Shown: positions 15,467-24,400 of the stretch, piece by piece | How positions within the stretch are numbered: the stretch's first letter is position 1 | Layout of the letters: the number at the start of each line of letters is the position of its first letter | Made by a program: the position numbers and the translations under genes | Origin: Bacteroidales bacterium | GTDB taxonomy: Bacteria > Bacteroidota > Bacteroidia > Bacteroidales > P3 | Assembly (NCBI GenBank): GCA_017443265.1 | Contig: JAFSOU010000100.1 | Location: 1-34,410 of the forward strand | Reading direction: 5' to 3' | Length of the DNA: 34,410 nt | The notes under the pieces: model-generated | Databases searched by the model: none | The model's input: the letters and a program-made list of their open reading frames with translations, nothing else | What the model was told of the DNA's origin: nothing

Positions 15467-15500
15467 TTACCGCTTAATGCGATTTTTTACCGTTTAATGC
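15467..15500 (+). repeat. 14-bp direct repeat immediately before ribD
   Basis: TTACCGCTTAATGC (15467-15480) and TTACCGTTTAATGC (15487-15500) match at 13 of 14 positions with a 20-bp period. Together they fill the 38-base gap between the PAS gene and the ribD start codon at 15505. This could be a tandem binding site or a local duplication. Confidence 0.6.
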
Positions 15501-15504
15501 CAAA

Positions 15505-16575
15505 ATGAACTCCGACGAACTTCTGATGCAACGCTGTTTCCAGCTGGCCCGTATGGGACAAGGACACGTAAGTCCCAATCCTATGGTGGGCTGCGTGGTG
15601 TTGAATCCCGCCGGCGACATTGTGTCGGAGGGGTATCACCAATATATCGGTGGATACCATGCAGAACGCAACGCCCTCACCGCCCATGGCAACGAAGGCA
15701 AGGACTTCACAGGCTGCACCCTCTATGTCAATCTGGAGCCCTGCTCGCACTACGGTAAAACGCCGCCCTGCGCCGACCTCGTCGTCGAAAAAGGCATTAA
15801 AAAAGTGGTTATTTCCACCACCGACCCCAACCCCTTGGTGGCGGGTGGCGGCATACTAAAACTGAAAGAGGCTGGTATCGAGGTGGTTACGGGAGTGCTC
15901 GAAAAAGAAGGGCGTTACCTCAACCGCCGGTTTTTCACCTTTATGGAGAAACATCGCCCATACGTGATACTTAAATGGGCCGAAACCTCCGACGGTTTTA
16001 TGGACATCGACCGCAGTGCCAACCCGCACGGCAACTACTGGATTACCAACGACATACTCAAAACTCTTTCGCACAAATGGCGTACCACGGAAGATGCCAT
16101 AATGGTAGGCACCAACACCGTGGCCAACGACAACCCCAGCCTCACCGCACGCCTATGGAGCGGACACAACCCGCTTCGTATCACCATCGACCGCACGGGA
16201 CGTCTGCCTCACTCATTACACATTTTCGACGGCTCTACGCCAACGGTGGTATTCACCGAAAACAGCAGTCTGCAAAACCGCGAAAATCTGACTTTTGTCA
16301 ATGTGGATTTCCAAAACCTTCTGCCAAGTGTGCTCTACTATCTTTATCAAAACAAAATACAATCCATTATTGTCGAAGGCGGGAAACAGTTGATAAACTG
16401 CTTTTTACAGCAAAATCTCTGGGATGAGGCGCGTAGGCTTGTGGGCAATTTGAATTTTGGCAAAGGATTGCCGGCACCAGTTATCGATGCCAATCCCGAC
16501 AAGACGGAGTTTTTTGGCGACAACGCAATAAAATATTACCACAACCCATGTTCGAGGACACTTACAAGACAATAA
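15505..16575 (+). CDS. ribD: Bifunctional riboflavin biosynthesis deaminase/reductase RibD
   Basis: This enzyme catalyses the second and third steps of riboflavin synthesis: deamination of the diaminopyrimidine ribosyl phosphate, then NADPH-dependent reduction of the ribose. The 356 residues have the expected two domains. The deaminase domain (about 1-145) has HAE at 52-54 and zinc ligands C80 and C89 in PCSHYGKTPPC. The reductase domain (about 155-350) has YVILKWAETSDGFM, EDAIMVGTNTVANDNPSLTAR, LRITIDRTGRLP and SIIVEGGKQLI. Length is normal and both active sites look intact. No FMN riboswitch was recognised upstream, and no other rib gene is in the window, so the pathway is scattered in this genome. 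Its last 28 bases overlap the start of the yigZ-like gene. Confidence 0.95.
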   Translation: MNSDELLMQRCFQLARMGQGHVSPNPMVGCVVLNPAGDIVSEGYHQYIGGYHAERNALTAHGNEGKDFTGCTLYVNLEPCSHYGKTPPCADLVVEKGIKKVVISTTDPNPLVAGGGILKLKEAGIEVVTGVLEKEGRYLNRRFFTFMEKHRPYVILKWAETSDGFMDIDRSANPHGNYWITNDILKTLSHKWRTTEDAIMVGTNTVANDNPSLTARLWSGHNPLRITIDRTGRLPHSLHIFDGSTPTVVFTENSSLQNRENLTFVNVDFQNLLPSVLYYLYQNKIQSIIVEGGKQLINCFLQQNLWDEARRLVGNLNFGKGLPAPVIDANPDKTEFFGDNAIKYYHNPCSRTLTRQ

Positions 16576-17159
16576 AATACCCCTCGCAAGGCGTTTACAA
16601 GGAGAAAGGCAGCAAGTTTCTGGCCTTTGCCTACCCCATTGCCACCGAAGCCGAGGCCAAAGCCCGTCTCGACGAGCTCCGCAAGCAGTATTTCGACGCC
16701 CGCCACCATTGCTATGCCTACATCCTCGGCGCCGACAAAGCGGCCTACCGCATCAACGACGACGGCGAGCCTTCGAGCACCGCCGGAAAACCTATCTACG
16801 GACAGCTGCTCTCGCACGACCTAACCAACATAATCATTGTGGTGGTGCGCTATTTCGGCGGGATAAAACTCGGCGTGCCGGGACTTATCAACGCCTACCG
16901 CACTGCAGCCAAGGACGCCATCGACAACGCCATCATAATAGAAAAAAACATCACCGAGGTGTATAACCTGCAGTTCACCTACGAGCAGATGAACAGCGTT
17001 ATGAAAATACTAAAGGACAACAACCTTCCGCAATGCAACCAAAAATTCGAACTCGAATGTTCGTTGGATTTCTCGGTGCGTCAGGCAGAAAGCATCCGTG
17101 TGTGCGACGAAATTTTAAAACTTAAAGGCGTGAAACTCACCCTGTTGCGGGTAGAATAA
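16548..17159 (+). CDS. yigZ: YigZ/IMPACT-family protein
   Basis: The 203 residues match the bacterial YigZ/IMPACT family. The N-terminal domain (about 1-120) has SKFLAFAYPI, ARHHCYAYIL, DDGEPSSTAGKPI and VVRYFGGIKLGVPGLINAY, the family's best-conserved stretches. The C-terminal domain (about 130-203) has the ferredoxin-like layout seen in family structures. Eukaryotic IMPACT inhibits the eIF2-alpha kinase GCN2; the bacterial role is poorly defined, with suggested links to translation or nucleic-acid binding. Translation is probably coupled to ribD, since the start codon lies inside the ribD 3' end. It ends only two bases from the convergent ABC-F gene. The gene symbol is by family resemblance. 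Confidence 0.88.
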   Translation: MFEDTYKTIKYPSQGVYKEKGSKFLAFAYPIATEAEAKARLDELRKQYFDARHHCYAYILGADKAAYRINDDGEPSSTAGKPIYGQLLSHDLTNIIIVVVRYFGGIKLGVPGLINAYRTAAKDAIDNAIIIEKNITEVYNLQFTYEQMNSVMKILKDNNLPQCNQKFELECSLDFSVRQAESIRVCDEILKLKGVKLTLLRVE

Positions 17160-17161
17160 CA

Positions 17162-19099
17162 TCAACTGTTTTCCATCTCCTCCAGCTGCTCCGACAGAAT
17201 CTCCCACTCGTACATCCTTTCTTCCAACGATTTTTGTAGTTTTTGGTACTTGGTGTAATAATCGGGGTCCGTAGCCATTATCTCCGGCGATTGAACCAGT
17301 TGTTCGTCCATCTCCTTTATCTTAGTTTCGAGAGAGTTTATCTCTTCCTCCACCTTGCTCACCTCCGAGCGTTTTTTGCGCAGGGCACGTTCCTTCTCCT
17401 TGGCCTGCTCGTAGCTCAGTTTGTTGGCCGAGACCTCTTTGGGGGCGTTCTTTTCGGCTTTTTGAGCAGCTTCGAGGACTTTCAGACTTTCAATTTTGCG
17501 GTGCTCCAAAAATTCGAAGATGTCGCCTTTGAACTCGTGGATTTGGTGGTCGCGGAACTCGTAAATGGTGTCGGTGAGGCCTTCGAGAAAATCGCGGTCG
17601 TGGGAGACAACTATCAGCGTGCCGGTGTATTGCAGCAGTGCGTTTTTCAGCACATCCTTCGAATCCATGTCGAGGTGGTTGGTAGGCTCGTCAAGCACCA
17701 GCAGGTTGGTGGGGGTGAGCAGCAGTTTGGCCAATGCCAGACGGGCTTTCTCACCACCCGAAAGCACTTTCACCTTTTTGTCGATGTCGTCGTCGCCGAA
17801 AAGGAATCCGCCAAGGATTTTACGCATCTTGGGACGAATGTCGCCCACCGCCACACGGTCGATAGTTTCGAAAACGGTGGCCTCGCCGTCGAGCAGGGCG
17901 GCCTGGTTTTGTGCAAAATAGCCGATAGTTACCTGATGGCCGGGCTTGTAAACGCCGCTGTAGTCGGTAATCTCACCCACTATTATCTTGGCCAAAGTGG
18001 ACTTGCCCTCGCCGTTGCGGCCTACAAAAGCCGTCTTGCTGCCTTTTATTATTGTTAGGTCGATGTTGTTCAGCACCTTGTTGGTGTCGTAGGCCTTGCT
18101 GAGATCCTGCATTTCAACCACTATCTTGCCCGAATGTGGTGCAGGCGGAAATTGGAAACGTATGCTTTCGGTGCTCACCTCGTCGATACTCACTTTGTCC
18201 ATCCGCTCCAGCTGTTTTATACGGCTCTGCACCTGTTTGGCTTTGGTGGCCTTGTAGCGGAAACGGTCGATAAAGCTCTGTATCTGCATTATCTCGCGCT
18301 GCTGGTTGGTAAGTGCGGCCATCTGCGAGGCGCGACGTTCCTGCATCAGCTCCACGTAACCGCTGTACGATGCTTTGTAGTCGTAGATACGTCCGGCGGT
18401 AATCTCGATGGTGCGGTTGGTGATATTGTCCAGAAAAGCCCTGTCGTGCGAAACCAATAGCACGGCGCCTTTGTAGCCCGCCAGATAGCTTTCGAGCCAT
18501 TGTATCGACTCTATGTCCAGATGGTTGGTGGGCTCGTCGAGTAGCAGGAAATCGGGGTGGCGGAGCAGTATCTTGGCCAGCTCCACACGCATCTGCCATC
18601 CGCTGCTGAATTCCGTTATAGGGCGGTCGAAATCGCTGTGGCGGAAACCCAGTCCGAGTAGCACTTTTTCGGCCATCTCGCGGCGGTTGTTGCCCCCAAG
18701 CATGGCAATACGTTCCATACATTCGTGGTGGCGGTTGAGGAGTTTTTCGTAGTCGGCGCTCTCATAGTCGGTGCGGTCGGCAATCTGTTGGGTGAGGTTT
18801 TGCAGCTCTGTTTCGAGGGCGTCGATATGTGCAAAGGCGGAGAGGGCTTCGCTTAGGACGCTCATCGAGCCGTTGGGTATCATCTCCTGCGGCAGGTAGC
18901 CCACGGTTTGCTCTTTGGCGATGGTTACTGTGCCTGTTTCGGGCGTTTGCTGCCCGGCTATGATTTTCATAAGCGTGGACTTGCCGGCGCCGTTCTTTCC
19001 CACGAGGCCAATGCGGTCGCGGTCGGCGATGTTGAAGGTAACATTGTCGAAGAGGTTGGTTCCGGTGAACTGCACCGACAGGTTGTTTACGGCTATCAT
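17162..19099 (-). CDS. ABC-F family ATPase (translation factor or ribosome protection type)
   Basis: I start this at the ATG at 19099, giving 645 residues beginning MIAVNNLSVQF, the usual ABC-F opening. The frame stays open upstream to 19360 but would then overlap the tonB stop and its terminator. Two nucleotide-binding domains lie in tandem without membrane segments. Domain 1 has Walker A GKNGAGKST (34-42) and signature SSGWQMRVELAKIL with LDEPTNHLD. Domain 2 has GRNGEGKST and LSGGEKARLALAKLL with LDEPTNHLD. The charged inter-domain linker (about 240-310) and a C-terminal coiled coil (EEEINSLETKIKEMDEQL region) are typical. ABC-F proteins bind the ribosomal E site and help stalled or antibiotic-blocked ribosomes. 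The subfamily cannot be fixed by eye, so resistance should not be assumed. Confidence 0.92.
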   Translation of the reverse strand: MIAVNNLSVQFTGTNLFDNVTFNIADRDRIGLVGKNGAGKSTLMKIIAGQQTPETGTVTIAKEQTVGYLPQEMIPNGSMSVLSEALSAFAHIDALETELQNLTQQIADRTDYESADYEKLLNRHHECMERIAMLGGNNRREMAEKVLLGLGFRHSDFDRPITEFSSGWQMRVELAKILLRHPDFLLLDEPTNHLDIESIQWLESYLAGYKGAVLLVSHDRAFLDNITNRTIEITAGRIYDYKASYSGYVELMQERRASQMAALTNQQREIMQIQSFIDRFRYKATKAKQVQSRIKQLERMDKVSIDEVSTESIRFQFPPAPHSGKIVVEMQDLSKAYDTNKVLNNIDLTIIKGSKTAFVGRNGEGKSTLAKIIVGEITDYSGVYKPGHQVTIGYFAQNQAALLDGEATVFETIDRVAVGDIRPKMRKILGGFLFGDDDIDKKVKVLSGGEKARLALAKLLLTPTNLLVLDEPTNHLDMDSKDVLKNALLQYTGTLIVVSHDRDFLEGLTDTIYEFRDHQIHEFKGDIFEFLEHRKIESLKVLEAAQKAEKNAPKEVSANKLSYEQAKEKERALRKKRSEVSKVEEEINSLETKIKEMDEQLVQSPEIMATDPDYYTKYQKLQKSLEERMYEWEILSEQLEEMENS

Positions 19100-19116
19100 T
19101 GCAGGTGTTATATTAT

Positions 19117-19151
19117 AAAAAGCGAAAGAGCCTTGTTTGAGGCTCTTTCGC
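19117..19151 (-). terminator. Intrinsic terminator after tonB
   Basis: On the minus strand an 11-bp perfect stem (19141-19151 with 19122-19132) with an 8-base loop is followed by five T (19121-19117). It lies 21 bases past the tonB stop and ends 17 bases before the ABC-F start codon. Confidence 0.85.
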
Positions 19152-19172
19152 ATATTTTTCATTAAGTTTGTA

Positions 19173-19862
19173 CTACTCGAGTTGGAACACAACAGGCAGT
19201 GTGTATTGCACACGCACGGTTTGTGTACGTTGTTTTCCGGGAGTCCATTTCGGCATTCCGCGAACCACGCGCACGGCTTCTTCGCCGCATCCGCCACCGA
19301 TGTCGCGTACTGCTTTAGGATTCGAGATGGAACCGTCTTTTTCAACAATGAACTGCACAAAAACTTTACCTTGCAGGTTCTGTTCTTTGGCTATGTCCGG
19401 ATATTTGAGGTTTTTGGAGAGGTATTTGTACAAAGCCTCTTCGCCACCGGGGAATTCGGGCATTTTCTCTACCGACACAAAAGGAGTTTCCTCAACTACA
19501 GTTTGTTCGGGTTCGTCCTCAACAGGAGCCACATAGGGGTCTTGTGCGGAATTTTCGTTGTCTTCAGCACTCACTGGCAAAAATTCATCTTTGATGTCAA
19601 CGTTATCAGCCACAACTTTAAATTCCGGAGCCTGTACTTCAGGTTCGGGGGGAGGGGGTGGCGGTTCGTTAGGATCGGTTATCTGAACATCAATATCTTC
19701 AATATCGACCACGGCAGTCTGAACTTGCTCAATCTCCTCTTGGTCGTAGCTCTTGATACTGAATGCCAACAATACTATTGCCAAGCTTACCACCAGACCT
19801 ATCTCCAAATAAAGACCTTTCTTTTTTTCAAGGTCAGCCTTGGGTGATTTCTTTGTTTCCAT
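19173..19862 (-). CDS. tonB: TonB-family energy transducer
   Basis: The 229 residues show the TonB plan. A short cytoplasmic basic N-terminus is followed by one transmembrane helix at about 17-36 (LYLEIGLVVSLAIVLLAF). A proline-rich periplasmic segment at about 63-80 (EPPPPPPEPEV) comes next. The C-terminal TonB domain covers about 135-229, with MPEFPGGEEALYKYLSKNLKYP, GKVFVQFIVEKDGSI and MPKWTPGKQ. These are typical of Bacteroidota TonB paralogues, which couple the proton motive force to outer-membrane transporters (SusC/RagA type and siderophore receptors). No exbB or exbD gene and no receptor gene is in the window, so the partner is unknown. A palindrome upstream may be an operator. Confidence 0.92.
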   Translation of the reverse strand: METKKSPKADLEKKKGLYLEIGLVVSLAIVLLAFSIKSYDQEEIEQVQTAVVDIEDIDVQITDPNEPPPPPPEPEVQAPEFKVVADNVDIKDEFLPVSAEDNENSAQDPYVAPVEDEPEQTVVEETPFVSVEKMPEFPGGEEALYKYLSKNLKYPDIAKEQNLQGKVFVQFIVEKDGSISNPKAVRDIGGGCGEEAVRVVRGMPKWTPGKQRTQTVRVQYTLPVVFQLE

Positions 19863-19903
19863 TTTGTTGGTATTTAATGGTTTACACTATGTTTAACTTC
19901 AAA

Positions 19904-19933
19904 AAACGCATTGCGTTTCGTTCTGCTAAAATA
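19904..19933 (-). promoter_or_regulatory. Palindrome and weak -7 box upstream of tonB
   Basis: AAACGCA-T-TGCGTTT is a perfect 15-bp palindrome at 19904-19918. On the minus strand TATTTTAG (19933-19926) resembles a -7 box with one mismatch to TAnnTTTG, so the palindrome would cover the transcription start. A second copy of the half-site TTGCGTTT is at 19953-19960. Operator function is inference; as RNA it could also form a short hairpin. Confidence 0.35.
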
Positions 19934-19975
19934 CTACTTTTTTTTCTAATTATTGCGTTTTTCCGAACTTTTATT

Positions 19976-20003
19976 TGTTAAAAAATGTTACACTGCACAT
20001 TTT
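19976..20003 (-). terminator. Probable terminator after tilS
   Basis: On the minus strand a 7-bp AT-rich stem (19997-20003 with 19982-19988) with an 8-base loop is followed directly by T-rich sequence. It starts 13 bases after the tilS stop codon. The stem is weak, so the confidence is moderate. Confidence 0.45.
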
Positions 20004-20015
20004 CAACAACTTATA

Positions 20016-21353
20016 TTAGTTTTTTATTGTCGTTATTTCTTTTGTTGATTCGGTAACAGCAAAGCTGTCGTCCATCCTCATCCCAACTATCCAAATTATC
20101 TTTCCGTCGGCGTTGCAGAGCAGCCATTTTTCGTTTTTTTCGAACAACGACAGATGGTTGTCCTTGAAAAAGTCGCTTACCTTGCGTGCGCCTTTCATCC
20201 CGAAAGGACGGAAACGGTCGCCGGTGCGCCATTTTCGCAGCAGAAGCGGGTATTTTAACTTGGCAGTGTCCACTATTACCGTGTCGCTGTCGGTTACTAG
20301 GCTGTGGCATCCGTCAAATTCGGAGTGCGAGAAAGTTAGGCTTATCGGGACTTTGATGCAAACGGTGCCTTCAACGATTTGGTATTCGTTGCTGTCGGGG
20401 CTGCTTTCCAAAGGTCTTAATATTATGTCGTTTCGGTCGATAAGTATGGTATGGGTTGCGGAGTGGAGCTGTTTTCCGGCACTATCGAGCGACGACAGCA
20501 AGTTGTTCACGGCCGTGGCGTTGAACCCGAACGGACGCAGCATCTCGAAAAGAGAGGTATGGGCGGAGACGAGCTGTCGTATGTCGTTTTTGGAGATTTT
20601 TATCTCGTCGTTGCTGTAGTGGAACAGTTGTCGCTGTTTTTCGGCTATGGCTTGATGGAGAATCTGCTCTGCGTCGGCGAGGTTTACCATATTCTGTGCC
20701 ATGGTCCGTTCGAACTGCGGCGAAATGTCTTTCAGAACCGGCAACAGGTTATGACGTATCTTGTTGCGCAGAAACAGTGTGTCGTTGTTGGTGTAGTCCT
20801 CGTGGAAGGGCAGTTTGTTGTCCGAGGCGTATTCGGCTATCTCCTGTCGTGTGAAAGGCAACAGAGGACGTATCACGTTGCCGTTTTTGGCGCGAATGCC
20901 GTGCAGTCCTGCAAGTCCGGTGCCACGTATCAGGTTGATGAAGAAAGTCTCTATGGCGTCGTTCAGATGGTGCGCAGTGGCTATAAATGAGTATCCGTTT
21001 TCCGACGCGGTGCGGTAGAAAAAGTCGTAACGCTGCTTGCGGGCTGCCTCTTCGATAGAAAGTTTATGCTCTTTGGCAAAAGCCGTAGTGTCGAACTCTG
21101 CACAGTGAAACGGCACTTGATACTGTTTTGCCAACGCACGAACAAAATCCTCGTCGGAGTTGGAATCGTCGCCTCTGAGGTGGAAATTGCAGTGCGCTAT
21201 GCCAAATGTGTACCCCGCTTTTGCGAAAAGGTGTGCCATCACCACGGAGTCCACGCCCCCGCTCACGGCGAGCAGGACTTTGTCGGCAGGTTGTAACAGC
21301 GCGGCTTGGCGCTGGTGTTCAACAAAACGCTGCAAAAGAGTGTTGGCGGGCAT
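20016..21353 (-). CDS. tilS: tRNA(Ile)-lysidine synthase
   Basis: This cytoplasmic enzyme converts the wobble cytidine of the CAU-anticodon isoleucine tRNA to lysidine using ATP and lysine, so that the tRNA reads AUA. The 445 residues have the PP-loop N-terminal domain with SGGVDS at 31-36 (ATP binding). Typical stretches follow: FHLRGDDSNSDEDFVRALA, EEAARKQRYDFF, TAHHLNDAIETFFINLIRGTGLAGLHGI and RNKIRHNLLPVL. The C-terminal tRNA-binding domain (about 365-445) has RTGDRFRPFGMKGARKVSDFFKD. This is the long form, with both C-terminal domains. The gene begins 19-20 bases after the terminator hairpin of the giant gene, with no promoter seen between them. It is essential in most bacteria. Confidence 0.95.
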   Translation of the reverse strand: MPANTLLQRFVEHQRQAALLQPADKVLLAVSGGVDSVVMAHLFAKAGYTFGIAHCNFHLRGDDSNSDEDFVRALAKQYQVPFHCAEFDTTAFAKEHKLSIEEAARKQRYDFFYRTASENGYSFIATAHHLNDAIETFFINLIRGTGLAGLHGIRAKNGNVIRPLLPFTRQEIAEYASDNKLPFHEDYTNNDTLFLRNKIRHNLLPVLKDISPQFERTMAQNMVNLADAEQILHQAIAEKQRQLFHYSNDEIKISKNDIRQLVSAHTSLFEMLRPFGFNATAVNNLLSSLDSAGKQLHSATHTILIDRNDIILRPLESSPDSNEYQIVEGTVCIKVPISLTFSHSEFDGCHSLVTDSDTVIVDTAKLKYPLLLRKWRTGDRFRPFGMKGARKVSDFFKDNHLSLFEKNEKWLLCNADGKIIWIVGMRMDDSFAVTESTKEITTIKN

Positions 21354-21364
21354 TGGCTACTGTT

Positions 21365-21396
21365 TTAAAATAGAGGGTGTCGTTGCCGACACCCTC
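21365..21396 (-). terminator. Terminator hairpin after the giant T9SS gene
   Basis: A perfect 10-bp stem, GAGGGTGTCG/CGACACCCTC (21373-21382 with 21387-21396), with a 4-base loop is followed on the minus strand by TATTTTAAAAC. It starts 6 bases after the giant gene's stop codon. The broken T tract may allow some readthrough into tilS. Confidence 0.7.
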
Positions 21397-21402
21397 GTTG
21401 TG

Positions 21403-24400
21403 TTATTTCTGGAAAATCATTTTCCTCATCAGGCGTTGGCCTTCGAACTCGATACCATAGTAATAGGTGCCGGCACTCAGTTTACCCTTGTCGAGGGTTA
21501 TGGTGTGCTCGCCAGCGGCGTAGAAGGCGTTGGTTTGGTAAACCATCTTGCCAAGGGTGTTGATGACGAAGAAACGCACATCGCCGTCGTTAGGCAGCGA
21601 GAAACCAATTTCTGTCGCTTCGCGGAACGGGTTGGGCGAGTTCTGGTAGAGTTGCAAGGTGCTGTTGTCGGCCACGGGCAGTCCCACGTGGTTGGAGCGT
21701 TCCACAACGGTGGTCTGGTTGTTGGCGGTATTGTTGTCGTAGGCTATAGTAACGGTGGCGGAACCTGAGTACTGATGGCTGCTGCTCTTGGGCACCTGTC
21801 CGCTCAGTTCGAGGTTGTACGACACTCCCGGATAGAGGTTGGAGTTGCTGCGGCCTGTTACTTCGGTACCGTTGATGATGGCGCGCAGTGTTATAGGCGT
21901 GGAGGTAATGAGGTTGCCCACGTTTTTCACCTGCAAGAACACACGGCACGAGGGATTCTCGTTCTCTTCAACAAATACTTTCACAGCTTCCAAGTCGGTG
22001 AAAGTGGAGCCGAAGGTGCTTGTAGTGTCGTTGCCGGTGTTGATGTCGTTGGGGATGCTGAGGAACGCTGTAACGGCCGAGTAGGCAGCCGGGCGTTGCG
22101 GCATCTGGGCGTTGAATATATGGTAGCCACGACCGAGAGCCGGTATGGTTAAGTTGCAGGTCTCGGTAACGAGTGTTGATGTGTCGTTGTCGTAGTAGTA
22201 GCCTACGGTGAAGTTTTCCGCACGACGTGCGCCGAGGTTGTCGATGGCCAGCTCCACTGTTACGTAGTTGTGGTCGTATTCGCAGAGCACCACTTCGGTG
22301 GCACGTAGGTCTACTTGGTTTATAGCTGCCGAGATGTGGCGTGTGAGGGTGTCGTTGTAGATATAGTCGTCACCGGAGAGTCCGGTAAACACGTCGAGTA
22401 TGGAGTTACCCAACGGAGCGCGCACCTTACGTGTAAAGGTGTAGTTGAAGCTTTCGAGGGGCATCAGCGGGCTACCGGTGAGTGCCATAAAGTCGACAGT
22501 CTCGGTTACGACGGTGGTGTTGAATTTGTACGTAATCGGCATATTTGTTATGGTGTTGCTGCCGAAGTTCTTTATACGCACGGAGACAGGAAGGCTGTCG
22601 CTCGGCACCACTATTTCGCCCGGCGAGAGTATGCTCACCATACCGGCGTCGTTCTGCAGAGGTATAAGTCCGTAGGAGTTGCAAGTGGAGTCGTTGCTTG
22701 TGTAGATATCGTCGTCGAGTATGGTGTAAGCGCAGATGGAGAAAGTGTCGGGCATAGTGCGTTGCACGATGAATGGCGAGCTTGTGAAACGGTACATCAG
22801 TATCTGGTCGGGAGGCAGAACACCATTCCATATTGCTTTACGCGGCAACGCGGAGCCTTCAGGATGGTAGGCTATCTCTATCGACCTCAATGTGTCGTAA
22901 CCGAAGTTGCGCACTATAACGCGCGGTGCTATGGTTTGTCCGAACTGTGGTTCGGAAGCCGCCAGCTGTATGGCTATCACGCCGGCGTCGATGGCGCGTT
23001 TGGCACGGCCTATCTCAAGGTCGTCGATGGCGCAGCCGTCCAACGAACGGGCTTTGGTTCCGGCAAGGAACACGAAACGCAGTTGAACCTCCTGCGAGAA
23101 GTCGTTGCTCACGCGCGACAGCGGGTACTGGAACTGGTAGTAGTTGTGTGTGGCGTTGAACCCGTCGGGACAAGTGTACCACGGCAGAGTGTCGCTCTCG
23201 TTGCCAAAACGCACCCACTTGCCAAGATAGTTGAGGTATTCCATATACATATAGGAACCCGATACGAAGTGTGCGGCAAGGTTGAAACGTATGGTGTCGG
23301 GTTTAATTTGTGCTATGTCTATAATAGGTGTATAGAGGTAGCTAATGTTGCCGTAGCCCGTTACCTCTATGGGCGACACAGTGTCGGTAACCCAAGCCAT
23401 AGAGCCGCTGGTGGTGCCTGCGAAATGATCTTTGTTGGGCGTTCCCCTCTGCCACAGGTTGCGGTTGTACCCGTTGGAACCTTGCGGAGCAAATAGCATA
23501 TCGCTCATTTCGAAATTGTCGGCATAGATGAGGGTAACCACATGGAAACGGTGGAAGGTGCGTCCCACGGTGTTGTTCATCAGATCTTGGTCGCCGCGGA
23601 CAGTGGCTTGTGCCGAGAACTCGGTGGAGCCAACGGGGAAGGTGTATGCAGGCAGTGTAACGGTGGCAAAAGCGTTGGAGGCGAGGGAGCCAGTCCACAG
23701 GTAGTTGCCACGAAACATGCCCGAATCGTTAGTGTAAGAGTAGGCGATGTTCACTGTGTCGATGGTGCTGCTGCCGAGATTGGCTATTTTCAGCATTATC
23801 TGCTGCTGCGGGTTGTGGTGGTCTATTATTGCGTCGTCGGGCGACAATATCCTCAATATGGCTATGTCGGTGTCGGGACGTTCGGTGATACACACGAGGT
23901 AATCCTGAATTTCGCCTTGTTCGATATTGGTCACGCAAGGATTTGCCATTCCAGTTCCGCCTTGTTCCAATATTATACGCATACGCATACATCCAAGCGG
24001 TACGTTGTTAGGCACACGCACTGGATGTTTTATTGTCTGGCGGGCATATATAGTGTCGCCGAACAGACGTTCGCCAATCATTTCGAACACTCCGTCGCGG
24101 TTCCAGTCGATAAAGGCAGTTACAAAGGCCTTGGTGGTGGAGTCGTTGATTTTTTTGAAAGTCTCGCAAGTAATCATCAGAGTGTCGCGGGTGTCGCGGT
24201 GCAGTGTTACGGGATCTATCAAAGGATTGTCGAAATTGACGAAGTTCACATATTTACGTCCCATGGCCGGTATCGGGTTGTCGATGTTGGCGAAGGTTAC
24301 ACGCGATATGTCAAGCCCTGAGGTGTCGTTAACTTTTGGAGTGCAGTACTGGTTTTCATTGATCGGGGTTACCCTGCGGCGGGCGGTGTCGTTAGCGCGG

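Noticed and set aside
15467..15504. FMN riboswitch (RFN element) before ribD
   Set aside because: The gap is 38 bases, filled by a direct repeat, too short for an RFN element, and none of its conserved pieces is seen in the preceding gene end.
19100..19360. N-terminal extension of the ABC-F frame to an ATG at 19360
   Set aside because: It would overlap the tonB 3' end and read through the tonB terminator. The sequence added is cysteine-rich and unlike ABC-F proteins, while MIAVNNLSVQF at 19099 is a typical family start.
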